Below are positions 1-8,328 of a stretch of 64,000 bases of DNA, one piece after another. Origin of the DNA: CAWHNT01 sp963830775 (lineage in GTDB: Bacteria; Pseudomonadota; Alphaproteobacteria; Geminicoccales; Geminicoccaceae); NCBI GenBank assembly GCA_963830775.1, contig CAWHNT010000055.1, forward strand, positions 24,423-88,422, in the 5' to 3' direction. Position 1 is the stretch's first letter. Each line of letters starts with the position of its first letter. The translations under genes were made by a program, and so were the position numbers. Below the pieces are notes generated by a model. That model saw nothing but the letters and a program-made list of their open reading frames with translations, was not told the origin of the DNA and did no database searches.

Positions 1-31
1 GCGCGGGTGCTTGAGACAGGGAGCTGCGACC

Positions 32-1018
32 ATGGCCATCATCACCGGCACCGACGGCGACGACCGCTACCCCGGCGAGCTTGAGGGTACCAGCGCTGCG
101 GACAAGATCCTGGGCCTTGCCGGCAACGACGTGCTGATCGGGTTCGCTGGCAATGACGAGCTCGAGGGCGGTGCGGGTGCCGATGAGCTCTTCGGCAGCG
201 AGGGGATCGATTTCGCGAGCTACCGCAGCTCGAACGTGGGCGTCTATGTGAGCCTGAACGACCTTGTGGGCCAGTACGGCCACGCCGAGGGCGATCGCCT
301 CTCCGGCATCGAGGGTGCGATCGGCTCCGCCTTCAAGGACAGTTTCTACGGCAGCGAAGGGCGCGACATCTTCTACGGCGAGGGCGGCAACGACCAGATC
401 GCCGGGCAGCTCGGCGACGACGAGGTCCATGGCGGGGCCGGCAATGACCTGCTCTCGGCCGCGTTCGGCAACGACGACATCTATGGCGACGCCGGCAACG
501 ATACCGTCAGCTTCTTCAACTATGGCAGCGGCGTGGTGGCCGATCTCGCGAGCGGCACGGCCTCGGGCAGCGACGTCGGCAACGACCGCCTGTTCACGGT
601 CGAGAACCTGGAAGGCACGCCCTACACCGACCAGCTCAAGGGCAATGGTGGCGCCAACATCCTCGACGGCCATTACGGTGCCGACATGCTCACTGGCCGA
701 GGTGGCGCCGACAAGTTCCTCTACGAGCAGGACGGCGAAAGCACGGCCAGTGCGACGGACCATATCGTCGATTTCAGCCGCTCGCAGGGTGACAAGGTCC
801 ATCTGGCCGGCATCGACGCCAACCAGCAGTCCAACGGCAATCAGGCATTCAAGTTCGTGGGCCAGGGTCCGCTGACGGGTGCGGGCCAGCTCCGCGCCTA
901 CGAGCAGAACGGCGACACCATCGTCGAGGGTGACACCAGCTGGGCCACGGAGGGCCCCGAGCTCAGGATCGTGCTCGACACACCGCTGGTAGCCAAAGCC
1001 ACTGACTTCGTTCTCTAG
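32..1018 (+). CDS. RTX (hemolysin-type calcium-binding repeat) secreted protein
   Basis: Predicted 328-residue secreted protein, probably exported by a type I system since no Sec signal is visible. The ATG at 32 is preferred over an upstream in-frame start because it follows a GGGA-like ribosome site and matches the N-terminus (MAIITGT) of the paralogue at 44870. The middle carries nonapeptide GGxGxDxLx repeats (for example GLAGNDVLI, GGAGADELF, GGAGNDLLS). The last ~90 residues resemble the serralysin C-terminal secretion domain (Peptidase_M10_C) and end in DFVL. No zinc-protease or lipase domain precedes the repeats, so the activity is unknown. No T1SS transporter genes lie nearby. Upstream sequence is cut by the window edge. 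Confidence 0.85.
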   Translation: MAIITGTDGDDRYPGELEGTSAADKILGLAGNDVLIGFAGNDELEGGAGADELFGSEGIDFASYRSSNVGVYVSLNDLVGQYGHAEGDRLSGIEGAIGSAFKDSFYGSEGRDIFYGEGGNDQIAGQLGDDEVHGGAGNDLLSAAFGNDDIYGDAGNDTVSFFNYGSGVVADLASGTASGSDVGNDRLFTVENLEGTPYTDQLKGNGGANILDGHYGADMLTGRGGADKFLYEQDGESTASATDHIVDFSRSQGDKVHLAGIDANQQSNGNQAFKFVGQGPLTGAGQLRAYEQNGDTIVEGDTSWATEGPELRIVLDTPLVAKATDFVL

Positions 1019-1025
1019 CCGGGCC

Positions 1026-2558
1026 TCAGTCCGCGACCGCCGCGTGGGCGCCGGCGCCACCACCACCGCCGGGCTTGCGCATCACGAGGAGCAGCGGCAG
1101 GGCCGCCAGGGTGAGCCACATCATCAGGCGGTAGTCGCCGGCATAGGCGATGATCTGGGCCTGCTGGGTGATCACCGTGTTGAGGGCGCCGGCACCCTGC
1201 TCCGTCGCGAGGTTCCAGTACTGGGCCACGGCCGGCAGGTGCAGCATCGGGTTGAACGGCGTGATGTGCGCGGCGAGCTCGGAATGGCTCACCTGGGTGT
1301 TGCTGGCGAGCAGGCTGATCACGATCGAGATGCCGATGCTGCTGCCGATGTTGCGCATCAGGCTGAAGAGCCCGGTGGCCTCGGTCCGCCAGGCCGGCGG
1401 CAGGGTGGCGAAGGTGACCGTGCTCAGCGGCACGAAGATCAGGCCGAAGCCCAGCCCTTGCGCGAAGCCGGTGCGGACGATGGCCCACTGCGAGACGTCG
1501 GGGGTGAAGGCGCTCATCTCGTAGAGCGAGATGGCGGTGACCACGAGACCGGTGCCGATCAGCAGGCGAGCGTCGACCCTGCCGATGATACGGCCGACCA
1601 GGAACATCATGATCATGGTGCCGACACCGCGGGGTGCCAGGACCATGCCGGCGGTGAGCACGGGGTAGTTCATGAGGTTCTGGAGATAGGGCGTGAGCAG
1701 CGCCAGGGTCGCCAGCAGGATCACGCCGACCACGAAGATGAAGCCCAGGCCGGTCGAGAAGTTGCGGTCGGTGAAGAGACGCGGGTTCACGAACGGCCGC
1801 TCGGCCGTGAAGGTGTGGGCGAGGAAGATGTAGAAGGCGAGGCCGGCCACGGTGGCTTCGGCGATGATCTCGGTCGAGCTGAACCAGTCCGCGTCCTGGC
1901 CGCGGTCGAGCATGAGCTGGAGCGAGCCGATGGCGATGCTCAGCGCCAGGAAGCCCGTCCAGTCGAACGGCGTCGAGCGGCGGTCGGTCTCGGCCAGGAA
2001 GGTGGAAAGGCCCAGGAAGGTGAGGATGCCGAAAGGCAGGTTGACGTAGAAGACCCAGCGCCAGCTATAGGCCTCCGTCAGCCAGCCGCCGAGCGTGGGG
2101 CCCAGGATCGGGCCCACCATCACGCCGACACCCCAGATCGCCATCGCCTGCCCGTGCTTCTCGCGCGGCCAAGTGTCGAGGAGGACGGCCTGGGAGAGCG
2201 GCACCAATGAGGCGCCGCAGATGCCCTGGAGGAGGCGGAACAGCACCATCTCGGTGAGCGACTGGGCGATGCCGCACAGGATCGAGGCCACGGTGAAGCC
2301 GGCGACCGCGGTGAGGAAGAGGCGCTTGCGGCCGAAACGGGCGGCCAGCCAGCCCGTGGGCGGCGTCATGATTGCCGCCGCCACGATGTAGGAGGTCAGC
2401 ACCCAGTTGATCTGGTCCAGGCTCGCCGACAGGCTGCCCTGCATGTAGGGCAGGGCCACGTTGGCGATCGTGGTGTCGATCGCCTGCATGATCGTGGCCA
2501 GCATCACGCAGATCGTGACCGGCCAGTAGCTGCCGCCGGCGCCCGGTATCACGGCCAT
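1026..2558 (-). CDS. DHA2-family (EmrB/QacA-type) MFS drug efflux permease
   Basis: 510-residue inner-membrane proton/drug antiporter of the 14-helix DHA2 family. Visible family signatures are the TM1 motif around IDTTIANVALPYM, the loop GWLAARFGRKRLF (motif A) near residue 80, and the motif-C-like GPILGPTLGGWL near residue 155. It is the last gene of a three-gene operon (MarR regulator, HlyD-like adaptor, permease) and starts 6 bp after the adaptor stop. The set matches EmrRAB, so it is expected to pump hydrophobic compounds across both membranes with a TolC-like porin, which is not encoded here. Substrate cannot be inferred. Confidence 0.92.
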   Translation of the reverse strand: MAVIPGAGGSYWPVTICVMLATIMQAIDTTIANVALPYMQGSLSASLDQINWVLTSYIVAAAIMTPPTGWLAARFGRKRLFLTAVAGFTVASILCGIAQSLTEMVLFRLLQGICGASLVPLSQAVLLDTWPREKHGQAMAIWGVGVMVGPILGPTLGGWLTEAYSWRWVFYVNLPFGILTFLGLSTFLAETDRRSTPFDWTGFLALSIAIGSLQLMLDRGQDADWFSSTEIIAEATVAGLAFYIFLAHTFTAERPFVNPRLFTDRNFSTGLGFIFVVGVILLATLALLTPYLQNLMNYPVLTAGMVLAPRGVGTMIMMFLVGRIIGRVDARLLIGTGLVVTAISLYEMSAFTPDVSQWAIVRTGFAQGLGFGLIFVPLSTVTFATLPPAWRTEATGLFSLMRNIGSSIGISIVISLLASNTQVSHSELAAHITPFNPMLHLPAVAQYWNLATEQGAGALNTVITQQAQIIAYAGDYRLMMWLTLAALPLLLVMRKPGGGGGAGAHAAVAD

Positions 2559-2564
2559 GCGAGC

Positions 2565-3719
2565 TCAGCCCTGCGCGCTGCCGGTCAGCGACGAGAGGAG
2601 CGTGCCGATGCTGCGCTGGTGGCCGGTATCGATCTCGATCTCGGCACTCATCCCGGCTCGGAGCGGCGGCTCGTCCGCCCTGGTCTCGACCCGCACCCGC
2701 AAGGGTATGCGCTGCACGACCTTGACCCAGTTGCCGCTCGCGTTCTGGGCCGGCAGGACGGAGAAGCTCGCCTGGCTGGCAGGGCTCAGGCTCTCGACGA
2801 TGCCGTGCCACTCATGGCCGGGGTAGGTGTCGACCGTGACCTCGACCGGCTGGCCCTCCAGCACGTTGGTGAGGTCGGTTTCCTTCGGGTTGGCCTCGAT
2901 CCAGACATGGTCGGCGGCGACGAGCGCGAAGGCCGCCTGGCCCGCCGGCAGGTACTCGCCGGGCTGGAGGGCCGAGACCTGGGTCACGATCCCGTCCACC
3001 GGTGCGCGAACGATGGTGTGGTCGAGGTCGCGGGCGGCCTTGTCGCGCGCAGCCAGGCCTGCCCGGTAGCGCGGGTGCAGCTCGACCGCCTGGTCGGGCT
3101 TGCCGTCGAGCTGGGCCGCGATGCCGGCCAGCTGCTCGTTCAGGGCCGCCACCTCGTTGCGCGCGGCATCGAGGTTGTGGGTAGCGGCATCGAGCTGCGA
3201 CTGCGGGCTCACCCGCCGGCCGGCCAGGTCCTGCTGACGTGCGAACTCCTTCTCGTAGAAGGCGATGTCGTCCCGGGCCTTGGCGATCTCGGCCTGCTTT
3301 TGGGCGTAGCTCGCGCGCAGGGCCTCGAGGTCGGAGCGGGCCATCGCCAGCTCCGCCTCGGCCTGGTCGAGGGCGATGCGGTAGCTGGAGCCATCGAGCC
3401 GGAACAGCTCCTGGCCCTGTCTCACCTGCTGGTTCTCGCTCACCTCGATTCTGGCGACGAGGCCGCTGACGTCGGTGGCGATGCTGGCCGTGTCGGCGCG
3501 GACATAGGCGTTGTCGGTGCCGACATAGCGGCCGCCGGCAAGCCACAGCCAGCCCACCACGATGGCGACCAGGAGCGGCCCACCCAGAAGCAGGCCCCAG
3601 CGGACGAGCTGGCGGCGGCTCCTGCGCTCGGCAGGCAAGCCGCGCTGCCCGGTGGCGACCGCTGGGGGCGATGACGGCCGCAAGGCCGTGACCTTGGTCG
3701 TCTCGGCTGCCTCAGCCAT
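2565..3719 (-). CDS. HlyD-family membrane fusion protein (EmrA-like)
   Basis: 384-residue periplasmic adaptor partnering the downstream DHA2 permease. An N-terminal cytoplasmic stretch is followed by one transmembrane segment (residues ~40-60, rich in L, V, G), then a biotinyl-lipoyl-like half motif near YVGTDNAYVRADTASIATDV, a long alpha-helical hairpin of heptads (~100-210) and a second lipoyl half and beta-barrel region. The start at 3719 was chosen because it gives the normal EmrA N-terminus; the frame stays open further upstream but would run into the MarR gene. The start overlaps the end of the MarR gene by 8 bp, implying translational coupling. Confidence 0.92.
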   Translation of the reverse strand: MAEAAETTKVTALRPSSPPAVATGQRGLPAERRSRRQLVRWGLLLGGPLLVAIVVGWLWLAGGRYVGTDNAYVRADTASIATDVSGLVARIEVSENQQVRQGQELFRLDGSSYRIALDQAEAELAMARSDLEALRASYAQKQAEIAKARDDIAFYEKEFARQQDLAGRRVSPQSQLDAATHNLDAARNEVAALNEQLAGIAAQLDGKPDQAVELHPRYRAGLAARDKAARDLDHTIVRAPVDGIVTQVSALQPGEYLPAGQAAFALVAADHVWIEANPKETDLTNVLEGQPVEVTVDTYPGHEWHGIVESLSPASQASFSVLPAQNASGNWVKVVQRIPLRVRVETRADEPPLRAGMSAEIEIDTGHQRSIGTLLSSLTGSAQG

Positions 3720-4200
3720 GGCTGCGGTCCCCTTCGTCCTCGTCGATAACGGCAAGGCTCGTCTGAAGGTTCGTCTTGACGGTGGTGAGCATCGTGAGCA
3801 GGCGCTCGCGCTCGTCACCATCGAGCCCGACCAGTGCCTCCTCGCGGACCTCGGCTCCCAGCGCCTTGATCCGGGCAAGCTCCGGCAGCGCCTTCTCGGT
3901 CAGGAACAGGTTGCGCTGGCGGCGGTCGCGCGGGTCGGGCCGGCGCTCGACCAGTCCCATGGCCTCGAGCCGGTCGAGCAGGCGCACGAGCGTGATCGGC
4001 TCGATGTCGAGGAGCTGGGCGAGGCAGGTCTGGTTGATGCCCTCGCTGCGGGCGAGATAGGCCAGCGTCTGCCACTGCGCCCGGGTGAGGCCGATCCCGG
4101 CCGCCCGGGCGCGCTGCTCCAGCCGCTTGCGCATGAGACGGGCGACGTCGTGGGCGAGGAAGCCCAGCGTCCGCTCGCTCCATTCCTTGGCCGAGGTCAT
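3712..4200 (-). CDS. MarR-family transcriptional regulator
   Basis: 162-residue winged-helix regulator, first gene of the efflux operon and so its likely local repressor. The HTH lies at about residues 50-85 (NQTCLAQLLDIEPITLVRLL), followed by the wing with the MarR signature RRPDPRDRRQRNLFLT at ~86-101. By analogy with EmrR/MarR it should release DNA on binding a phenolic or hydrophobic ligand that the pump then exports. An inverted repeat sits directly upstream of the start codon. Confidence 0.92.
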   Translation of the reverse strand: MTSAKEWSERTLGFLAHDVARLMRKRLEQRARAAGIGLTRAQWQTLAYLARSEGINQTCLAQLLDIEPITLVRLLDRLEAMGLVERRPDPRDRRQRNLFLTEKALPELARIKALGAEVREEALVGLDGDERERLLTMLTTVKTNLQTSLAVIDEDEGDRSHG

Positions 4201-4201
4201 A

Positions 4202-4230
4202 GTAAGCTGCCTGATGATGAGCTTGCTTAC
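4202..4230. promoter_or_regulatory. Candidate MarR operator
   Basis: Inverted repeat GTAAGC (4202-4207) and GCTTAC (4225-4230) separated by 17 bases, ending 2 bases before the MarR start codon. The interval also contains a second partial half-site (GCTTGC). The position fits autorepression, but the spacer is longer than in many MarR sites, so this is a candidate only. Confidence 0.35.
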
Positions 4231-4313
4231 GTATCTCGGCGTGCCGCGGCTCGGGAGTAGCGGCGAGGCAGCATGGCCGCTCTGCGCCGGAGGCGGGGCC
4301 AGCGCCCCGCCGG

Positions 4314-5117
4314 TCAGCGCGAGGTGCGGGCGGCCGGGTAGAAGCCGACCACCTGCTGGTCGAAGTCGATCAGCGCACCGGTCATCAGGCCCGACTCGTC
4401 CGAGGCCATGAAGCAGATCGCGCGTGCCGCGTCCTCGGGCGTGAGCAGGCGGCCGAAGGGCAGGGTGGCCGCGGCCTGCTCGGGCCAGTCCGCCGGCTGG
4501 TCGTGCGCCTGCATCTGGATCACGCGCTCGTTGTCGGTGAGGGTCCAGCCGAGATTGAGGCCGTTGACGCGGATCCGGTCGCGCAGGATCGAGCCGGCGA
4601 CGTTGCGGGTCATGGCGGCGAGGGCGCCCTTGGCGGCGACGTAGGGAGCGAGGTAGCCGGCACCGCCGTGGACGGTGATCGAGATGATGTTGACGATGGT
4701 GCCGCCACCCGCCTTGCGCATGTGCGGCAGGCAGCGCTGGATCAGGAAGAAGGGCGCGCGGGCATCGACCGCCATGATGCGGTCGAAGAGCTCGGGCGTG
4801 GTGTCGTCGATGGTGCCCCGGTCGGTGGCACCGGCGGCGTTGACGAGGCAGTGCAGGGCGCCGAAGCGGGCGGCGGCCCGGTCGACGGCAGTGAGGCAGG
4901 CCTGGACATCGGCCAAGTCGGCCACGATCGGTTCGGTGGGGCAGCCTCGTGCGGTCAGGTCGGCCGCCACGGCGGCCAGCCGTTCCGGCTGCCGGTCGAT
5001 CAGCGCCAGGCCGGCGGCGCCCCGCGCCGCCATCAGCCGTGCGGTGGCCTCGCCGACGCCCTGAGCAGCACCGGTGACGACGGCAACCTTGCCTGCGAAC
5101 GACGACGGCTCTGCCAT
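4314..5117 (-). CDS. SDR-family NAD(P)-dependent oxidoreductase
   Basis: 267-residue classical short-chain dehydrogenase. The cofactor motif TGAAQGVG is at ~15-22, NAAG at ~91-94, and the active-site YxxxK appears as YVAAK near residue 158 with the upstream serine in NIISIT. Substrate is not predictable; close matches in the class include 3-ketoacyl reductases and sugar or cis-diol dehydrogenases. It starts behind a good GGGAGG site. A short inverted repeat (GCCTCC/GGAGGC) upstream could mask that site in the mRNA, which is speculative. Confidence 0.88.
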   Translation of the reverse strand: MAEPSSFAGKVAVVTGAAQGVGEATARLMAARGAAGLALIDRQPERLAAVAADLTARGCPTEPIVADLADVQACLTAVDRAAARFGALHCLVNAAGATDRGTIDDTTPELFDRIMAVDARAPFFLIQRCLPHMRKAGGGTIVNIISITVHGGAGYLAPYVAAKGALAAMTRNVAGSILRDRIRVNGLNLGWTLTDNERVIQMQAHDQPADWPEQAAATLPFGRLLTPEDAARAICFMASDESGLMTGALIDFDQQVVGFYPAARTSR

Positions 5118-5209
5118 GATGTGCCTCCCTCGAGCTCCGCGCGGAGGCTAGGCGCGGGTGGCGAGGTGCCGCAATGCACCGGCGGGGGAGGGAGGTATGC
5201 CGCTCGTGG

Positions 5210-5549
5210 TCAAGCGCTCTGCTCGCCCGCGCCAAGGAAGGCCGTGAGGATTTCCGTGACCTCGCGCAGCTGGGCCAAGGTGATCTCGCCGATGGTTTGG
5301 CCGACCTTCGTGCGCGGTACGGTCAGGATCTTGTCGACCATGATCCAGGATGGACCCGCCAGCCCATTCTCAGCGGTCGGGAGCAGGCCGATGCGGAGCA
5401 AGGACGATTCGACCTCCTTGGTCGTCAGCGGGCACACGGTCTACCGAGGCCGGGGTGGGGAACGCATCGGACTGCACGACAAGGGCTGGCCGCGGTTTCC
5501 CGGCATAGTCCGCACCGCCGGCGATGGTCACCAGTGAGCCCCGCTTCAT
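5210..5549 (-). pseudogene. mazF: MazF/PemK-type mRNA interferase toxin, frameshifted
   Basis: Both halves of a ~112-residue MazF are present but in different frames. The N-terminal half begins MKRGSLVTIAG and contains the family segment KPRPALVVQSD. The C-terminal half contains CPLTTKEVES and TVPRTKVGQTIGEI. The frame changes near 5442, where removing one base (the coding sequence reads GGTAGACC, GGTGACC would be in frame) restores one continuous toxin. The start overlaps the antitoxin stop as ATGA. MazF toxins are ribosome-independent RNases. Either the toxin is dead with its antitoxin retained, or this is a base-level error like the others in this window. Confidence 0.8.
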
Positions 5550-5791
5550 CCTTTCTCGAGCTTGTCCAGCCGGTCGACCTCCTCGTCCGCCAGGCTCTCC
5601 ATCCAGGCCAGCACCTCCTGCTCGTCGGGGCTGCGGTCGAGCAGTCGACATTCCCGTTCAAGCTGCGCGCGGACCTCCGGCTTGCTCAGGTCAGGGACCC
5701 AGATGGTTAGAGGCTTCAGGCCACGCGCACGCAGCCGCTCCCGGTAAGCTCGCATTCGATCTCGAGAAGGCTTCGGTTGCGGTACGGCCAT
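5546..5791 (-). CDS. MazE-family antitoxin (DUF3018)
   Basis: 81-residue antitoxin with the DUF3018 signature: a basic N-terminal segment (RDRMRAYRERLRARGLKP) followed by IWVPDLSKPEVRAQLERE and an acidic C-terminal tail (EEVDRLDKLEKG) that would wrap the toxin. The N-terminal part should bind DNA and autoregulate. Its stop overlaps the MazF start, the usual antitoxin-first order. It is intact although the toxin frame is broken. Confidence 0.85.
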   Translation of the reverse strand: MAVPQPKPSRDRMRAYRERLRARGLKPLTIWVPDLSKPEVRAQLERECRLLDRSPDEQEVLAWMESLADEEVDRLDKLEKG

Positions 5792-5809
5792 CGGCGTCGC
5801 CCAAAATCC

Positions 5810-5821
5810 GTCACAGGTGAC
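5810..5821. promoter_or_regulatory. Candidate mazEF operator
   Basis: Inverted repeat GTCAC-AG-GTGAC located about 20 bases upstream of the antitoxin start, where a toxin-antitoxin complex would autorepress. It is short and unique in the neighbourhood, so confidence is low. Confidence 0.3.
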
Positions 5822-5866
5822 ATAGGCCCGGTCCCAGCGACGCGCAACGGGGCAACGGCCCGGCCA

Positions 5867-7846
5867 TCAGGCCGCCTTCTCCAGCCCAGCACCCGCGATC
5901 TCCACCAGATCGGCCATGATCTCGTGGATGGCGAAGTCCTTGGGCGTGTAGACGCGGGCGACGCCGGCGGCCTTCAGCTCGCGGGCGTCCTCGGCCGGGA
6001 TGATGCCGCCGACTACCACCGGCACGTCGCCGATGCCCTGCTCGCGCATCCGGCGCAGGACTTCCTTCACCAGCGGCATGTGGGAGCCGGAGAGGATCGA
6101 GAGGCCGACCAGGTGGACGCCCTCCTCCAGCGCCGCGTTGGCGATCCGGGCCGGGGTGAGGCGGATGCCCTCGTAGACCACCTCCATGCCGCTGTCGCGC
6201 GCGGCCACGGCGATCTGCTCGGCCCCGTTGCTGTGCCCGTCGAGACCGGGCTTGCCGACCAGAACCTTGAGCCGGCGGCCGAGGCGGCGGGAGACGTGCT
6301 CGACCTTGGCCCTGACCGGGGCGAACACGTCCTCGACCGTGGCGCTGCGGGCGGAGCCGACACCGGTGGGCGCACGGTACTCGCCGAACACCTCGCGCAG
6401 CGCCTGCCCCCACTCGCCGGTCGTGACGCCGGCATGGGCGCAGGCGATCGAGGCCGGCATGACATTGCGGCCGTCGACGGCAGCGGCCTTGAGGTCGGCC
6501 AGCGCGGTCTCGACCGCGGCCTGATCGCGGCCGGTCCGGAACGCCCGCAGGCGCTCGATCTGCTCCGCCTCCGCCCGGGGATCGACGGCGAGGAAGCCCG
6601 CATCCTCCCCGGTGGTAAGCGGGCAGGGTGCGGTCTCGGTGTAGCAGTTCACACCGATCACCTTCTGCTCGCCCGCGGCAATGGCGCCAACACGTCTCGT
6701 GTTGCTCTCGACCAGCCGGCTCTTCATGTAGCCGGCCTCGACCGCCGCCAGGGCACCGCCCATCGCCTCCACGCGCGCCAGCTCCTCGCGCGCCTCCTCC
6801 TTCAGCGCCTCGACCTTGGCGGCGATCTCCGACGAGCCGTCGAAGATGTCGCCGTACTCGAGGAGGTCGGTCTCGTAGGCCAGGATCTGCTGCATGCGCA
6901 GCGACCATTGCTGGTCCCAGGGGCGCGGCAGGCCCAGGGCCTCGTTCCAGGCCGGGAGCTGGACCGCGCGGGCCCGGGCGTTCTTCGAGAGGGTGACGGC
7001 CAGCATCTCGAGCAGGATGCGGTAGACGTTGTTCTCGGGCTGCTGCTCGGTGAGGCCCAGCGAGTTCACCTGCACGCCGTAGCGGAAGAGCCGGTACTTG
7101 GGCTCCTCCACGCCGTAGCGCTCGCGGCAGAGCTCGTCCCAGAGCTCGGCGAAGGCGCGCATCTTGCAGATCTCGGTGACGAAACGCAGGCCGGCATTGA
7201 CGAAGAAGCTGATCCGCCCGACCACCTTCGAGAACTCGTCGGCCGGCACCTGCCCGCCGTCGCGGATGGCGTCGAGCACGGCCGTGGCGGTCGCCAGCGC
7301 ATAGGCCAGCTCCTGGACCGGTGTCGCCCCTGCCTCCTGCAGGTGGTAGCTGCAGACGTTGGTGGGGTTCCAGCGCGGGATCTCGCGGTAGGTGAAGCTC
7401 ACCACGTCGGTGATCAGGCGCAAGGACGGCTTGGGCGGGAAGATGTAGGTCCCGCGCGAGAGGTATTCCTTGATGATGTCGTTCTGCACCGTGCCCTGGA
7501 GCTTGGTGCGATCCGCCCCCTGCCGCTCGGCTGCCGCGACATAGAGTGCTAAGAGCCAGGGGGCGGTGGCGTTGATGGTCATCGAGGTGTTCATCCGCTC
7601 GAGCGGGATGCCCTCGAACAGCTCCAGCATGTCGCCCAGATGGCTGATCGGCACGCCGACCTTGCCGACCTCGCCGCGGGCGAGGGGATGATCGCTGTCG
7701 TAGCCGGTCTGGGTCGGCAGGTCGAACGCGACCGAGAGGCCCGTCTGCCCGCGGGCCAGGTTGGTGCGGTAGAGCTCGTTGCTGGCCCGGGCCGAGCTGT
7801 GTCCGGCATAGGTGCGGAAGAGCCAGGGCTGCTCGCGTGTTGGCAT
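5867..7846 (-). CDS. ecm: Ethylmalonyl-CoA mutase (B12-dependent)
   Basis: 659-residue adenosylcobalamin-dependent mutase that rearranges (2R)-ethylmalonyl-CoA to methylsuccinyl-CoA in the ethylmalonyl-CoA pathway of acetyl-CoA assimilation. The N-terminal TIM-barrel begins with the family segment PWLFRTYAGHSSARASNELY. The C-terminal B12-binding domain shows D536-x-H538-xx-G541 (GLDGHSNG), then SILSG and VVGGII. It is a single-chain mutase of Ecm length rather than the longer methylmalonyl-CoA mutase. The next two genes on the other strand are ccr and mcd, the enzymes immediately before and after it, which supports this over methylmalonyl-CoA mutase. An inverted repeat overlaps its start codon. 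Confidence 0.93.
   Translation of the reverse strand: MPTREQPWLFRTYAGHSSARASNELYRTNLARGQTGLSVAFDLPTQTGYDSDHPLARGEVGKVGVPISHLGDMLELFEGIPLERMNTSMTINATAPWLLALYVAAAERQGADRTKLQGTVQNDIIKEYLSRGTYIFPPKPSLRLITDVVSFTYREIPRWNPTNVCSYHLQEAGATPVQELAYALATATAVLDAIRDGGQVPADEFSKVVGRISFFVNAGLRFVTEICKMRAFAELWDELCRERYGVEEPKYRLFRYGVQVNSLGLTEQQPENNVYRILLEMLAVTLSKNARARAVQLPAWNEALGLPRPWDQQWSLRMQQILAYETDLLEYGDIFDGSSEIAAKVEALKEEAREELARVEAMGGALAAVEAGYMKSRLVESNTRRVGAIAAGEQKVIGVNCYTETAPCPLTTGEDAGFLAVDPRAEAEQIERLRAFRTGRDQAAVETALADLKAAAVDGRNVMPASIACAHAGVTTGEWGQALREVFGEYRAPTGVGSARSATVEDVFAPVRAKVEHVSRRLGRRLKVLVGKPGLDGHSNGAEQIAVAARDSGMEVVYEGIRLTPARIANAALEEGVHLVGLSILSGSHMPLVKEVLRRMREQGIGDVPVVVGGIIPAEDARELKAAGVARVYTPKDFAIHEIMADLVEIAGAGLEKAA
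6688..6704. repeat. Intragenic palindrome matching the ecm/ccr half-sites
   Basis: CAACACG-TCT-CGTGTTG inside ecm, a perfect 7-base inverted repeat built from the same GTGTTG/CAACAC half-sites found in the ecm-ccr intergenic region, but in everted order. It is encoded with AGA, CGT and GTT codons, which are uncommon in this GC-rich gene. It may be a secondary regulator site or coincidence. Confidence 0.35.
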
Positions 7847-8031
7847 CTCAACACCTTTGTGCGTTGCGGCGAGCTGGCGAGTGTTGACTGGGCCTGCCGC
7901 TCCCGTGGCCTACCTAACATCCTTGCTGCAGACGCGTCAAAGCTCTTTTCGTGTTGACGTCCAACACGCACCGTGCGAGGTGTTGAGCGTCAATAGCGAC
8001 GGAAACACGGGCCGTCATGAACAAGCAACAC
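7837..8031. promoter_or_regulatory. ecm/ccr divergent control region with GTGTTG half-sites
   Basis: Divergent promoter region holding seven copies of GTGTTG or its complement. Two form palindromes: GTGTTG-N6-CAACAC at 7837-7854, overlapping the ecm start codon, and CGTGTTG-N5-CAACACG at 7950-7968. Single half-sites are at 7881, 7980 and (complement) 8026. Chance expectation for a given hexamer on either strand in 195 bases is about 0.1. Several copies read TGTTGAC, so some may also serve as -35-like elements. The likely role is coordinate control of the ethylmalonyl-CoA pathway; the binding protein is unknown. Confidence 0.6.
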
Positions 8032-8328
8032 GTCGAGCAGGTCATCCGCAAGTTCGGCTCGCAGCAGCGGGTGGCCGAGCTGCTGGGCATCTGGCAGACG
8101 GCCGTATCCGGCTGGGTACGGCGCGGCGCCATTCCGGCACGCCGGCAGGAGGAGCTGCTCACGGCCGCCAAACGCGCGGGCGTCGATCTCTCGCCCGCCG
8201 ATTTCTTCGGGGAGGCTGAACGCGCCGACGGGACGACGGGGCTGGCGCCGCCACCCCGGATCGGCCTCGCCCAGGCCCGCATCATGCCCGACCCCCGAAT
8301 CACACCCGACCAGGGACAGCGCACCGCC
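8017..8328 (+). CDS. In-frame N-terminal HTH domain fused to ccr
   Basis: 104 codons that continue without a stop into the ccr start at 8329. Residues 1-65 look like a compact Cro/CI- or YdaS-type helix-turn-helix: RKFGSQQRVAELLGIWQTAV followed by SGWVRRGAIPARRQEELLTA. Residues ~66-104 form a Pro/Gly-rich linker. Ccr proteins normally begin near MTASSAG, so this domain is extra. It could make a regulator-enzyme fusion, with free Ccr made from the internal ATG. Alternatively a one-base error hides a native stop: in the +1 frame a TGA overlaps the ccr ATG. It lies next to the repeated GTGTTG sites, so autoregulation is an attractive inference. Confidence 0.55.
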
